This document shows positions 18,103 to 27,065 of a stretch of 64,000 nucleotides of DNA, piece after piece. This stretch comes from Oleomonas cavernae (GTDB taxonomy: Bacteria; Pseudomonadota; Alphaproteobacteria; Zavarziniales; Zavarziniaceae), in NCBI RefSeq assembly GCF_003590945.1, contig NZ_QYUK01000011.1:3690909-3754908 (forward strand), written 5' to 3'. Below the pieces are notes generated by a model that saw only the letters and a program-made list of their open reading frames with translations, did not search any database and was not told the DNA's origin. The position numbers and the translations under genes were made by a program. Within the stretch, counting starts at the first letter, position 1, and each line of letters opens with the position of its first letter.

Positions 18103-19707
18103 ATGCCGCAGGATCTCCCCAACCCGGCCGGTGCGGCCGCGGCGATCGACGACAATCGCATCGCGCCGGAAAAATGGCTGGTACTGGGCGCCATCTTCCT
18201 GGCCGCGGTGATGATGCCATTGAGCGCCATCGCGCCCGTGGTCGCCCTGCCGGCCATCGGGGCTGAGCTGGGCGGCGGCGCGTTCGCCATCAACTGGATC
18301 GTCAACGGCGCCTTCCTGGCCTTCGGCAGCGCCGTGATGGCGGCAGGTGCGCTGGCCGACCTGTTCGGACGCAAGCGCCTGTTCACCCTGGGGCTCTGCA
18401 CCTATTCGCTGCTCTCGCTGGTGGTTGCCGCCTCGCCCACCATCCTGGTACTCGATGTCGCCCGCACGTTGCAGGCGGCGGCGGCCGCCCTGGCCATGAT
18501 CGCAGGCTTCGCCGCCCTGGCGCAGGAATTCGAGGGGGCTGCGCGCACCAGGGCCTTCAGCATTCTGGGCACCGGCTTTGGCATCGGCATCGCTTTCGGG
18601 CCGATCATCGGCGGCGCCCTGGTCGGCAGCCTGGGCTGGCGCGCAATCTTCGTGATGGCCGCGGTGCTCAGCCTGGGCGTGCTGCTGGTCAGCGCCCCCA
18701 GGCTGCGGGAGTCGCGTGATCCAGACGCCAGGCGCTTCGATGCCTGGGGTGTCGTCACCTTCACCCTGACCCTGGCTCTGCTCACCTTGGGCATCATGCA
18801 GGGACCGCAGAGCGGCTGGGACAGCCTGCCCGTGCTCGCACTCTTCGCCGGCTTCGGTGTCATGCTGGCGGTCTTCCTGGCGGTCGAACGGGCACAGGTC
18901 CGGCCCATGCTGGACGTAACCCTGTTCACCTATCCCCGCTTCCTCGCGGTGCTGTCGCTGCCGGTCGCCGTCGCCTATTCCTTTATTGTCGTGCTGTTCG
19001 TCCTTCCCGCCCGGCTTGTAGGAGTCGAAGGCATGTTGGCGGCGGAGGTTGGCCTGCTGATGCTCCCCCTCAGCGGTCCCATCACCATCATCCCCTTCCT
19101 GGGTGCCTTGCTGACGAAATGGGTGCCGCCGGGCCTGCTTTCGGGCATGGGCCTGATCATCGGGGCGGGCGGCCTCGTGCTCCTGGCCCTCGTCGAACCA
19201 GGGGCGGGGGCACTGGCTTTTGTGCTTCCCCTGCTGATGATCGGCGTAGGCGCGGCAATTCCCTGGGGCCTGATGGACGATCTCGCCGTCAGCGTCGTGC
19301 CCACGGAACGGGCGGGCATGGCGGTTGGCATCTTTGCCACCGCCCGGGTCGCGGGGGAGAGCATTGCCATTGCCGTCACCGGCGCCATTCTGCTGGGCTT
19401 CACCCAGGCTGGTTTGCGGGACGCAGCGCCGGGAGCCTTGTCGCCCGAGGCGGTCGTCGCCGCTGCCAACGGCATGGTTGGCGGCAGGATCGCCGAGGCT
19501 GCGCTGGCCGCGCCGGCGCTGGACGGCAGCGTGCTGACCCGACTCTATGGCAACGCCTTCTCCGCCGCGATGCTGGTGCTTGCCCTCATCACCTTTGCCG
19601 CGGCGCTGGCTGCGATTGGCTTCGTCCGACGCCACGAGGTGAAAGGAATGGAGCCCCCGCCGGTGACTGAGAGCAAGCTGGCCTTGTGCGAGGCAGAAAG
19701 CCTGTAA
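18103..19707 (+). CDS. MFS transporter, DHA2 (14-helix drug:H+ antiporter) type
   Basis: 534 residues, highly hydrophobic, with about 14 predicted membrane helices. The motif-A-like loop is present (GALADLFGRKRLF), as is the motif-C-like stretch GTGFGIGIAFGPIIGG between helices 4 and 5. EmrB/QacA-like exporters of this size usually expel hydrophobic compounds in exchange for protons. At the end of the hydrolase-BVMO-PF10118 run it may export a toxic pathway intermediate or substrate. An equal-length paralogue at 44870 ends the inverted second copy of the cluster. Confidence 0.92.
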   Translation: MPQDLPNPAGAAAAIDDNRIAPEKWLVLGAIFLAAVMMPLSAIAPVVALPAIGAELGGGAFAINWIVNGAFLAFGSAVMAAGALADLFGRKRLFTLGLCTYSLLSLVVAASPTILVLDVARTLQAAAAALAMIAGFAALAQEFEGAARTRAFSILGTGFGIGIAFGPIIGGALVGSLGWRAIFVMAAVLSLGVLLVSAPRLRESRDPDARRFDAWGVVTFTLTLALLTLGIMQGPQSGWDSLPVLALFAGFGVMLAVFLAVERAQVRPMLDVTLFTYPRFLAVLSLPVAVAYSFIVVLFVLPARLVGVEGMLAAEVGLLMLPLSGPITIIPFLGALLTKWVPPGLLSGMGLIIGAGGLVLLALVEPGAGALAFVLPLLMIGVGAAIPWGLMDDLAVSVVPTERAGMAVGIFATARVAGESIAIAVTGAILLGFTQAGLRDAAPGALSPEAVVAAANGMVGGRIAEAALAAPALDGSVLTRLYGNAFSAAMLVLALITFAAALAAIGFVRRHEVKGMEPPPVTESKLALCEAESL

Positions 19708-19935
19708 TTCGCTTGCCCTGGGAGAAAGCAGCCGATGCCGGCTTCACTCTATGACCTCAGTGTTGGCGCTTACTTGCAGACCTTGGTGTCAATCGGCAGG
19801 CAAAGTTGACCCCAGGGGTCAATGTTCCACGCCGAATAACAAAATGCCATCAAGCAAGCAGAGTTGATAAGGGTAATCTGAGGTGGTTCTCCGAACCCGC
19901 CATATGCCCTGCTAACCAGTTGCACCTGCTGCAGG

Positions 19936-20601
19936 TCAACCGAGGTCGGCGAGATCAGGCAGGAGGCGCGTAGCAAGCACTAGCGCCTCGTCCTTCTCGA
20001 TACCTAGGGCGCGCAATACCATGGCAGCGACATCGGTACCCGCGTCGCGCCAGGTACGCAGACCATCCAAGACGAGGACAATAGCCGCCAGCGTCGAACC
20101 AGCAATGACACTAAGCGCGCCCGGTATTTGCTCCACCCCTATATCGTATCGGCCACTCTCGATGCCGAAGGTCAGGTCCCTGATCGGGGGCCCGCTCCAG
20201 ATTTCCCGTAGCGACTTGTTGGTGTTCGCGAATTGCACGAGGAAACGGCCCCAATTCGGCTCCTCGTGTGCGCGGCGAATATAGAGCCTCATACCAATGG
20301 CGAGGCGGAGCGCCGGATCGTCGACGCCCCGGTAGCTCGCGACAATCTGCTGGTCCATCTCCTCAGCCAGTTGCGCGGCAATCGACTCGAATAGTTTTTC
20401 GGGTGAGGGCACGTTCTTGTAGATCGTCCCTCGGACGACACCAGACACCGCTGCCAGTTCGCTCACGGTCACGGACGCGGTGCCCTTCTCGGCGAAAAGC
20501 TCCAGCGCGGCTTTCCGGATGCGCTTCTGCGCTGCGCTGACTCTCAACCGACACACCTCTGCAAAACGGACAAATATGTTCAAATATGGGCAATTTGCCA
20601 C
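19936..20601 (-). CDS. TetR-family transcriptional regulator of the meta-cleavage operon
   Basis: Up to 221 residues. The frame opens with a GTG at 20601, but there is no ribosome-binding site there and the first ~18 residues are not TetR-like. A start at GTG 20556 or TTG 20547 (RVSAAQKRIRKAALELFAEKG) is more natural and is preceded by AGAGG. HTH: SVTVSELAAVSGVVRGTIYKNVPSPEKLF. The C-terminal domain is typical in length. It is divergent from the operon at 20693. The 90-bp gap contains a perfect inverted repeat, so it most likely represses the acyltransferase/extradiol dioxygenase operon and responds to an aromatic substrate or its CoA ester. Confidence 0.88.
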   Translation of the reverse strand: MANCPYLNIFVRFAEVCRLRVSAAQKRIRKAALELFAEKGTASVTVSELAAVSGVVRGTIYKNVPSPEKLFESIAAQLAEEMDQQIVASYRGVDDPALRLAIGMRLYIRRAHEEPNWGRFLVQFANTNKSLREIWSGPPIRDLTFGIESGRYDIGVEQIPGALSVIAGSTLAAIVLVLDGLRTWRDAGTDVAAMVLRALGIEKDEALVLATRLLPDLADLG

Positions 20602-20642
20602 CTAGTCGTCAAGCCGAACTTTCGGACAAAATTTCCATTGAT

Positions 20643-20658
20643 TGAACAGAAATGTTCA
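20643..20658. promoter_or_regulatory. Inverted-repeat operator TGAACA-N4-TGTTCA
   Basis: TGAACA (20643-20648) and TGTTCA (20653-20658) are perfect inverted arms 35 bp before the operon start at 20693. A further TGTTCA half-site and the direct repeat CAAATATG (20571-20578 and 20581-20588) lie close to the TetR gene's start. The placement fits a TetR operator controlling both divergent promoters. Confidence 0.6.
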
Positions 20659-20692
20659 TTTAAAGAGAATTCAACGTCACGAGGAAACTGAC

Positions 20693-21560
20693 ATGACCCA
20701 GGTGGACGATAGCGCCGACATCGAAGCGGCCCTTGCCTATCAGCCGCCGCCCGCCCCCCGCATGCGGCGCTTCATGGCGCCTGCCGGGCCTGGTTCAGGC
20801 CCGAATTCCTGGGCCTGCGGGAACTGGACCTCACCCGCCCCGCGCTTTTCGTCGGCAATCACACCCTGTTCGGCCTGACCGACGCGCCCCTGATGATCGA
20901 GCATCTCTACACGCAATACGGCGTGATCCTGCGCGGGCTGGGCGACCGCGGGCATTTCAAGGTGCCCTACTGGGGCGAGCTTCTCGTGCGGCACGGCATG
21001 GTGCTGGGCTCGCCCGAGGTCTGTTCGGCCCTGATGCAGGCCGGCCAGCACATACTGGTTTTTCCGGGCGGCGCACGAGAGGTCATGCGCCGCAAGGGTG
21101 AGGCCTACAAGCTGATCTGGAAGCAGCGCACGGGCTTTGCCCGCCTCGCCATCGAACATGGCTACGACATCATCCCCTTCGGCGTGGTCGGCCCGGACGA
21201 GAGCTACCGCATCCTCTTCGATGCCAACGACATGACCAGGCCCGGCTGGCGCCAAGGCCTGCTGGAACGAAGCGGCCTGATGAAGTACACGCGCGGCGGC
21301 GATTTCCTGCCCCCAGCCGTGCTGGGCCTCGGGCCGACACTGATCCCCCGGCCCCAGCGCTACTACTTCGGCTTCGGCCCGCGCATCCCGACCGAAGCGG
21401 CGAAGGGCCGGCAGGACGACAAGGACACCGTCTGGGCGTTGCGGGAACAGGTCGCCGCTGCCGTCGAGAGCCAGATCGAGCGCCTCAAGCAATACCGGGA
21501 ACAGGACCGCCCCGCACCTGGAGTGCGGTCCGGCGCTGGCTGGCGCCGCTTCAACAATGA
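20693..21560 (+). CDS. Lysophospholipid/diacylglycerol acyltransferase-like protein, two -1 frameshifts
   Basis: Starts at ATG 20693 (MTQVDDSADIEAAL). One C missing near 20780-20781 moves the frame into the acyltransferase core: VGNHTLFGLTDAP (NHx-type catalytic histidine), then PYWGELL and VFPGGAREVMRRKGE. A second missing C in the C4 run at 21510-21513 explains why the frame runs on into the next gene; repairing it gives a C-terminus PRTWSAVRRWLAPLQQ and a TGA at 21558-21560. An AGGAGG ribosome-binding site for the hydrolase follows directly. The repaired product is 289 residues. It probably transfers acyl groups from acyl-CoA to glycerol- or steroid-type hydroxyls. It is unusual as the first gene of a meta-cleavage operon. 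Confidence 0.8.
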
Positions 21561-21579
21561 CAAACAGGAGGAGAGGGCA

Positions 21580-22454
21580 ATGACCGACCAGACACCAGAC
21601 GTCGTCTCGCGGCATGTAACCTTCGGCAACCGCCGAATCTTCGTCAGCGAGGCCGGTGAGGGTTATCCGGTGGTCATGCTGCACGGCGGCGGGCCGGGCG
21701 CTTCGGGCCTGTCCAACTACGGCCGCAACATCGGGCCGCTATCGGCGCATTTCCGGGTGATCGTGCCGGACATGCTGGGCTACGGCCAGTCGACCAAGGG
21801 CGTGAATCGCCGGGATCCCTTCGGCGATCTGGCCGATGCCATGCTCGCCCTGCTCGATGCCCTGAAGATCGAAAAGGCGCATTTCATTGGCAATTCGCTG
21901 GGTGGCGCCTGCGCGCTGCGCCTCGGCCTCGACCGGCCGAGCCGGGTCTCCGCCCTGGTGCTGATGGGCCCGGCGGCATCGGCACCACCCGCGCCCTGCC
22001 CACCCCCGGGCTGAATAAGTTGTTGGACTATTACAGCGGCTCGGGCCCCAGCATCGAGAAGCTGCGGACCTTTATCCGCGAATATCTGGTCTACGACGGA
22101 TCGCAGGTGCCGGAGGAGGTGATCCGACAGCGCTACGAGGCCAGCATCGATCCCGAGGTCGTGGCCGCCCCGCCCCTGCGCCGGCCGTCGGGCCTTGCCG
22201 CCGCCATCCGCATGGATTTCACCCGCGATCGCCGGCTGGCGAAAAGCACCATCCCGACCCTGGTGCTCTGGGGCACTGCGGACAAGGTGAACCGACCGAG
22301 CGGCGGCCCCGCCTTGCAGGCACGCAAGCCCAACACCGATCTCTATCTCTTCGCCAATACCGGCCATTGGGTGCAGTGGGAGCGGCCCGAAGAATTCAAT
22401 GCCGCGACTGCCGCCTTCCTCAACCAGCAGACCCCGGCGGGGGCGCGGCGATGA
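21580..22454 (+). CDS. meta-cleavage product C-C bond hydrolase (BphD/HsaD-like), frameshifted
   Basis: ATG 21580 after AGGAGGAGAGG. Motifs: oxyanion loop MLHGGGPGASG, nucleophile GNSLGG, and the catalytic histidine in GHWVQWE, all as in BphD/HsaD/MhpC hydrolases. The frame breaks at about 21972; one extra G in the GG at 21972-21973 gives LMGPGGIGTTRALPTPGLNKLLDYY and one 291-residue protein, a normal length for the family. The enzyme cleaves the C-C bond of the ring-opened product made by the extradiol dioxygenase encoded next. Its stop overlaps the dioxygenase start by four bases (ATGA). Confidence 0.88.
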
Positions 22455-23440
22455 GTGATGCCACCGATATCTTCGGTGCGGTGGCCATGGGCTATGTCAT
22501 CGTCGAGTCCAACCGGCTGGACGACTGGCGGCGCTTCCTGAAACAGGGCCTCGGCCTACACGAGACGGCGGCGGACGGCAACGCCCTCGCTTTCCGCATC
22601 GATGCCCATGCGAGGCGCTTCATGGTCCGACGCGGCAATGCGGAGGACGTCACCGTTTCCGGCTGGCAGGTGCGGGACGAGGCGACGTTGGACATCATCC
22701 GCCGGCGCCTCGCGGACCGGAACATCGAGATCGAGGCCAGCAGCGCGGAGGACGCGGCCTTTCGGGGCGTGAAATCCTTCATCCGCGTGAAGGGGCCGAA
22801 GGGCATGGCGATCGAACTGTTCACACGGGCCGTGACCACGGACGAGCCCCTGAATATGCTGCCCAGCGGCTTCGTCACCGGCCCGTCGGGCATGGGCCAT
22901 TTCGCCATCACCTCGAAGCAGCCGGAGAAGCTGCTCCGCTTCTGGCAGGAGATCTTCGACGCCCGTCTCAGCGACCGTATCTCGCAAGAGATGTCCGGCA
23001 TAACGCTGGACATTACCTTCCTGCGCTTGAACGAGCGCCATCACTCGATCGCGGTGGCAGCGACACGGGGCCTGCGCCTCGATCCGATCCGCACCCGGAT
23101 CCAGCACATGAACCTCCTGGTGGAGACGCTGGAAGACCTCTCCGGCACGTTCGAACGGCTGACCGACCTCGGCTACGGGATGGCCCACGAGATCGGCCAG
23201 CATCCCAACGACCGGGAAGTGTCCTTCTATGTCCTGACCCCCTCCGGTTTTGAACTGGAACTGGGCTGGAATGCGCTCCGCGTCGAGGAAGCGGGCTGGA
23301 AACAGGGCTACTACAACGCCATCAGTGTCTGGGGCCACAAGCCGGAGAAGAACACGCCGCTCGACAAATTCCTTCTCAACCTGGGCAACTTCCGGCGGGG
23401 CATCAGGTCCCTGTTCGCCACCGAATACAGCCCCTTGTGA
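22451..23440 (+). CDS. Extradiol ring-cleavage dioxygenase (VOC superfamily, BphC/HsaC-like)
   Basis: 329 residues. The ATG at 22451 overlaps the hydrolase stop; the frame extends further upstream but without similarity. It is a two-domain type I extradiol dioxygenase. Candidate Fe(II) ligands: His150 (GMGHFAIT), His219 (IQHMNLLVE) and Glu270 (GFELELGW). Supporting active-site residues His197/198 (NERHHSI), His251 and Tyr260 (SFYVLTPSG) are also in place. The enzyme would cleave a substituted catechol next to its hydroxyls. With the BphD/HsaD-like hydrolase and the hydratase, this is a meta-cleavage pathway for a bulky catechol (biphenyl-, alkylphenol- or steroid-derived). The exact substrate is not readable. 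Confidence 0.9.
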   Translation: MSDATDIFGAVAMGYVIVESNRLDDWRRFLKQGLGLHETAADGNALAFRIDAHARRFMVRRGNAEDVTVSGWQVRDEATLDIIRRRLADRNIEIEASSAEDAAFRGVKSFIRVKGPKGMAIELFTRAVTTDEPLNMLPSGFVTGPSGMGHFAITSKQPEKLLRFWQEIFDARLSDRISQEMSGITLDITFLRLNERHHSIAVAATRGLRLDPIRTRIQHMNLLVETLEDLSGTFERLTDLGYGMAHEIGQHPNDREVSFYVLTPSGFELELGWNALRVEEAGWKQGYYNAISVWGHKPEKNTPLDKFLLNLGNFRRGIRSLFATEYSPL

Positions 23441-23451
23441 CAGGCCCGGCC

Positions 23452-25182
23452 ATGAATCAGAAGAACACCCAGGCTTTCGCGGCGGATGTTGTCATCTCGG
23501 GCCTCGGCCCGACCGGCCTGACCCTCGCCCATATCCTCGGCAGGCGCGGGCACAGGGTGATCGTGCTGGAGAAGGAACCGGTCTTCTACGGCAACGCCCG
23601 CGCCGTCTATACCGACGACGAATGCATGCGCATCTTCCAGTCGATCGGCGTCGCCCAGGAGGTTGCAACGAAGATGATGCCGGAGACCCCGGTGCAGTTC
23701 GTGCGCAAGGATGGCAGTGTGCTCGGCCAATACCGGCCGCTGAAGCGGGTCTTCGGTTGGCCGGTGGTGAATTTCTTCTACCAGCCGTATCTGGAAACCC
23801 AGCTTACCGACCTGCTCGCCCGCTATCCCAACGTCGAGGTGCGGCGCGGGCGTGAACTGATCGACTTCACCCAGGACGAGGGGGGCGTCATCGTCACCCA
23901 CCAGGCGACGCGGGAAGTCCGCTTCGGCGATGCCACGGGCGCCAGGGTCAACCTGGATGTCGATGCGGACGCGCAGCGGCTTCGGGCGAAATATCTCGTC
24001 GGCGCCGACGGCGGCCGCAGCCCGGTGCGCACCAGGCTCGGCATCGAGATGACGGGCAGGAACTTCCCCGAGCCCTGGCTGGTCGTAGACCTGAAGCGCA
24101 GGCCGGGCCGCGACGGCCTGCGCCATCTCCCTTATTTCAACTTCGTGGTCAATCCGCGCCTGCCGGTGGTGAGCTGCGTGCAACCGGATGGTTTCCATCG
24201 CTTCGAATTCATGCTGATGCCCGGCATGACCAAGGAATGGATGGAAAAGCCCGAGACCGTTCGGCAGTTGCTCGCCGACTACGTCGACCCGGACGATTTC
24301 GAGATCAAGCGCAAGCTGGTCTATACGTTCAACGCCCTGATCGTGAAGGAATGGCGCCGCGGCCGCGTGCTGCTGGCCGGCGATGCCGCCCATATGACGC
24401 CGCAGTTCATGGGCCAGGGCGCCTCTTCCGGCATCCGCGACGCCTACAACCTCGGCTGGAAACTGAGCGGCGTGCTGGACGGCCTCTACGGCGACGAGGT
24501 GCTCGACAGCTACGGCCGCGAACGGCATGGCCACGCCAAGGCGATGATCGACGTTTCCGTGTTCATGAAGGACACGGTCTCGATGACCAACCCCATCGGC
24601 ACCCTGCTGCGGGACGCGGTGCTGCACATCGTCCAGACCGTCCCGGCCTTCCGCCGATGGGCCGAAGAAGGCGGCTTCAAGCCCCAACCGGCCTATGCCC
24701 GGGGCCAGTACCTGGGCCTGCCGCGCCGGGGCCGCAGCCGCCCCGAAGGCGCACTCGCCCCCCAGCCGGAAGTTCGGCTGATCGACGGACGACGCATGCT
24801 CCTGGACGATGTCCTGGGCGAAGGCTTCGCCCTCGTCGGGTTCAAATGCGATCCGCGCGAGGGCCTGTCGGCGGCCCAGCGGGACAACCTGGCCCGGCTC
24901 GGCACGCGCTTTGTCACGCTCTATCCTTATGCCGGCCGGCCCCAGGGCATGAAGGAGGTCGCCCGTTCCGTGGACCCCGCATTGTCGGAGGTCGAGGACC
25001 TGGGCGGCCATATGGTCGACTGGTTCCGCAAGGCCGGCTTCAAGCACGAGGGCGTCGCCATTCTGCGGCCTGACCGCTTCGCCTTCGGCGTCGTCAGTCC
25101 CAGCCAGTGCAGCCGCGCGGTCGACGACCTGATCAGGCAATTGGCGCTTCAACCCCAAAAGGCCGAACGGCAGTACGCGTAA
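23452..25182 (+). CDS. FAD-dependent aromatic hydroxylase (MhpA-like, PF01494)
   Basis: 576 residues from ATG 23452; a GTG at 23437 would add five residues and overlap the previous stop. Three flavoprotein hydroxylase motifs are present: GLGPTGL near the N-terminus, GADGGRSPVRTRLGI (DG motif) and LLAGDAAHMTPQFMGQGASSG (GD motif). The C-terminal thioredoxin-like domain of the MhpA/PheA group follows. It should hydroxylate a phenol to a catechol with NAD(P)H and O2, supplying the extradiol dioxygenase encoded just upstream. It lies 18 bp before the SDR gene in one operon. Confidence 0.9.
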   Translation: MNQKNTQAFAADVVISGLGPTGLTLAHILGRRGHRVIVLEKEPVFYGNARAVYTDDECMRIFQSIGVAQEVATKMMPETPVQFVRKDGSVLGQYRPLKRVFGWPVVNFFYQPYLETQLTDLLARYPNVEVRRGRELIDFTQDEGGVIVTHQATREVRFGDATGARVNLDVDADAQRLRAKYLVGADGGRSPVRTRLGIEMTGRNFPEPWLVVDLKRRPGRDGLRHLPYFNFVVNPRLPVVSCVQPDGFHRFEFMLMPGMTKEWMEKPETVRQLLADYVDPDDFEIKRKLVYTFNALIVKEWRRGRVLLAGDAAHMTPQFMGQGASSGIRDAYNLGWKLSGVLDGLYGDEVLDSYGRERHGHAKAMIDVSVFMKDTVSMTNPIGTLLRDAVLHIVQTVPAFRRWAEEGGFKPQPAYARGQYLGLPRRGRSRPEGALAPQPEVRLIDGRRMLLDDVLGEGFALVGFKCDPREGLSAAQRDNLARLGTRFVTLYPYAGRPQGMKEVARSVDPALSEVEDLGGHMVDWFRKAGFKHEGVAILRPDRFAFGVVSPSQCSRAVDDLIRQLALQPQKAERQYA

Positions 25183-25200
25183 CAAGCAGGGAGGTGAGCC

Positions 25201-25974
25201 ATGAGCATGTTTGATCTGACCGGGCAGGTCGCGCTGGTGACCGGTTCGACCAGAGGTATCGGCCACGCCATCGCCGCAGCCTTTGCGGCCCAGGGGGCGC
25301 TCGCCATCGTGTCCGGCCGCGACCCCGCCGGCACCGAGGCGGCCGCGGCCGCGATCAACGCCGCCGGCTACCCCGGCAAGGCGATCGGCATCGCCGGCGA
25401 CGTCGGCCTGAAGCCGGATATGGAACGCCTGGTGTCCGAGGCCGAAGCAAAGGCAGGGCCGATCGACATCCTCGTCTGCAATGCGGCGGTCAACGGCTAT
25501 CTCGGCCCGATCACAGGTATCGGTGACGACCAGTTCCGCCGGATCCTGGAGCACAACCTGCTCTCGCCCTTGTGGCTGGCCGCCCTTGTCGCGCCCGGCA
25601 TGAAGGAGCGGAAGAAGGGATCGATCATCATCATCTCGTCGGTCGGCGGCATCGTGCCTTCCACCATCCTTGGCGCCTACGGTGTCTCGAAGGCGGCAGA
25701 TTTGCATCTCGCCCGGACGTTGGCGACCGAACTCGGCCCTTCGGGCATCCGCGTCAACTGCATCGCCCCCGGCGTGGTCCGCACCGACTTCTCCCGCAAG
25801 CTGTGGGAGAACCCGATGATCGCCGAGATGGTCGAGCAGCGCTGCCCCATGCGCCGCCTCGGCGAGACGGAGGACATCACGGGGGCGGCTGTCTATCTCG
25901 CCTCCGACGCTTCGCGCTTTATGACCGGCCAGGCCCTGGTGCTCGACGGCGGCGCCAGCCTCGGCGGCATCTGA
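25201..25974 (+). CDS. Short-chain dehydrogenase/reductase
   Basis: 257 residues, ATG after GGGAGGTGAGCC. Motifs: TGSTRGIG cofactor loop, CNAAV in place of NNAG, ISS serine and YGVSK catalytic pair. It is close to the FabG-like/3-oxoacyl and steroid-type SDRs. Within the meta-cleavage operon it probably oxidises a side-chain alcohol or a dihydrodiol. It lies 19 bp before the hydratase. Confidence 0.9.
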   Translation: MSMFDLTGQVALVTGSTRGIGHAIAAAFAAQGALAIVSGRDPAGTEAAAAAINAAGYPGKAIGIAGDVGLKPDMERLVSEAEAKAGPIDILVCNAAVNGYLGPITGIGDDQFRRILEHNLLSPLWLAALVAPGMKERKKGSIIIISSVGGIVPSTILGAYGVSKAADLHLARTLATELGPSGIRVNCIAPGVVRTDFSRKLWENPMIAEMVEQRCPMRRLGETEDITGAAVYLASDASRFMTGQALVLDGGASLGGI

Positions 25975-25993
25975 CCACGAACAGGGCATATCG

Positions 25994-26779
25994 ATGAGCA
26001 GCGATTTCGAAAACGTGGCGCAGCGCCTGCGTGATGCCTATGTCACCAGCGCCGTGCCACCCTTGCGCGACAGCCTGTCCCCCACCGATGCCTCCGGCGC
26101 CTATCGGGTGCAATCCATCAACACGCGCTTCTGGCAGGAGAGCGGGCGCCGCATCGTCGGCCGCAAGATCGGCCTGACAGCCAAGGCGGTACAGGCGCAG
26201 CTCGGCGTCGACCAGCCCGACTTTGGCGTGCTGTTCGATGATATGGCCATTCCCGACGGCGGCACACTCGATCCCGCTGCCGTGATCCAGCCGAAGGCGG
26301 AGGCCGAGGTCGCCTTGGTGCTGGCCCGCGATTTCGACAACCTCAAGGCGACGATCACCGACGTAATCAATGCCGTTGCCTATGCCTTGCCTGCGATCGA
26401 GATCGTGGACAGCCGCATCGCCGATTGGAAGATCACCTTCGCAGACACGGTGGCGGACAACGGCTCCTCTGCCTTCTTCGTTCTCGGGACGGAGCCAAAG
26501 CTGCTCGCCGGCCTTGATCTGCGGACTTGCGGCATGGCGTTGGAAGTCGACGGAAATGTCGCGTCGCTCGGCGCCGGCGTAGCCTGCCTGGGCCATCCGC
26601 TGAACGCCGCCGCCTGGCTCGCCCGCACCTTGTCGGCGGCGGGCACGCCCTTGCGCGCCGGCGACATCGTCCTGACCGGCGCGCTCGGGCCAATGGTGCC
26701 CATCGTGCCGGGCAATCGGATCACCGCCGCAATCGGCGGCCTCGGTACCTGCGGTTTCCGGCTCGGTGAACGGGCGTGA
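25994..26779 (+). CDS. 2-keto-4-pentenoate hydratase-like protein (MhpD family)
   Basis: 261 residues. Family features: RKIGLTAKAVQAQLGVDQPDFG, the acid-rich EVALVLARDF block and the terminal GALGPMVPI segment typical of MhpD/DmpE hydratases and DmpH decarboxylases. It adds water to the 2-hydroxypenta-2,4-dienoate released by the C-C hydrolase. The aldolase and acetaldehyde dehydrogenase that normally follow (MhpE, MhpF) are absent: the operon ends here, abutting a conjugation-gene scar. Those steps must be encoded elsewhere or have been lost at the junction. Confidence 0.9.
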   Translation: MSSDFENVAQRLRDAYVTSAVPPLRDSLSPTDASGAYRVQSINTRFWQESGRRIVGRKIGLTAKAVQAQLGVDQPDFGVLFDDMAIPDGGTLDPAAVIQPKAEAEVALVLARDFDNLKATITDVINAVAYALPAIEIVDSRIADWKITFADTVADNGSSAFFVLGTEPKLLAGLDLRTCGMALEVDGNVASLGAGVACLGHPLNAAAWLARTLSAAGTPLRAGDIVLTGALGPMVPIVPGNRITAAIGGLGTCGFRLGERA

Positions 26780-27065
26780 CCGCGCCTTTGCGGATTACTT
26801 CCTGCTGCTGGGAACATTTGCGTTTCGCGCCAGGGACATTCCGCCGCCCCGTCAGGCCTGCATCGATAATGATGGCAAGATTCCGGGCCTGAGACGACTG
26901 ATCGACGCCGTGCACGCACACGGGGTTACCGTCGACGACGCGGGGCAGCGGATCGTCAGTCGCGAACTCTCGATCCCGCCGCCCCTAACCATCCGGACTG
27001 GTTTTCCCGTGCGGGTGATCGGCACCCGCGACCTCATCATTGATCGGCATGGAGGCGCACCATGA
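26766..27065 (+). pseudogene. trbI: 3' remnant of trbI/virB10-type conjugation gene
   Basis: Only the last ~45 codons are recognisable: AGQRIVSRELSIPPPLTIRTGFPVRVIGTRDLII is shaped like the C-terminus of TrbI/VirB10 (RxLxIxPTLTIRPGFPVRVxVxRDL). The first ~60 residues of the frame are not TrbI-like and no start is convincing. The frame overlaps the hydratase stop. It ends in the ATGA overlap with the DUF2274 gene that is normal for intact trbI-DUF2274 pairs. It marks the edge of a deleted or rearranged integrative conjugative element. Confidence 0.7.

Larger units (their letters stand above)
9107..19707 (+). repeat. Segmental duplication, copy 1 (inverted partner at 44870-52367)
   Basis: Gene order DUF1329, DUF1302, alpha/beta hydrolase, BVMO, PF10118, MFS is repeated on the opposite strand at 52367-44870. 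Each pair of proteins aligns end to end with equal or nearly equal length (459/459, 753/753, 337/330, 288/288, 534/534). Small details are shared: the stop-start junction of the DUF1329-DUF1302 pair and the 11-bp overlap between hydrolase and BVMO. Copy 1 has an extra TetR gene and a tandem second PF10118 gene. Divergence is large enough that the event is old. Confidence 0.85.

Noticed and set aside
17710-19635. 641-codon minus-strand open frame opposite the MFS gene
   Set aside because: Low-complexity Gly/Gln/Arg/His-rich translation with no motif, and it mirrors the transporter's codon bias.
20893-22014. An acyltransferase-hydrolase fusion protein
   Set aside because: The joint lies across an AGGAGG ribosome-binding site and a normal hydrolase start. 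One missing C at 21510-21513 restores a stop at 21558-21560.
23311-25989. Very long minus-strand open frame (892 codons) opposite the hydroxylase/SDR genes
   Set aside because: It is the antisense shadow of high-G+C coding genes with complete family motifs on the plus strand. It has no recognisable domain.
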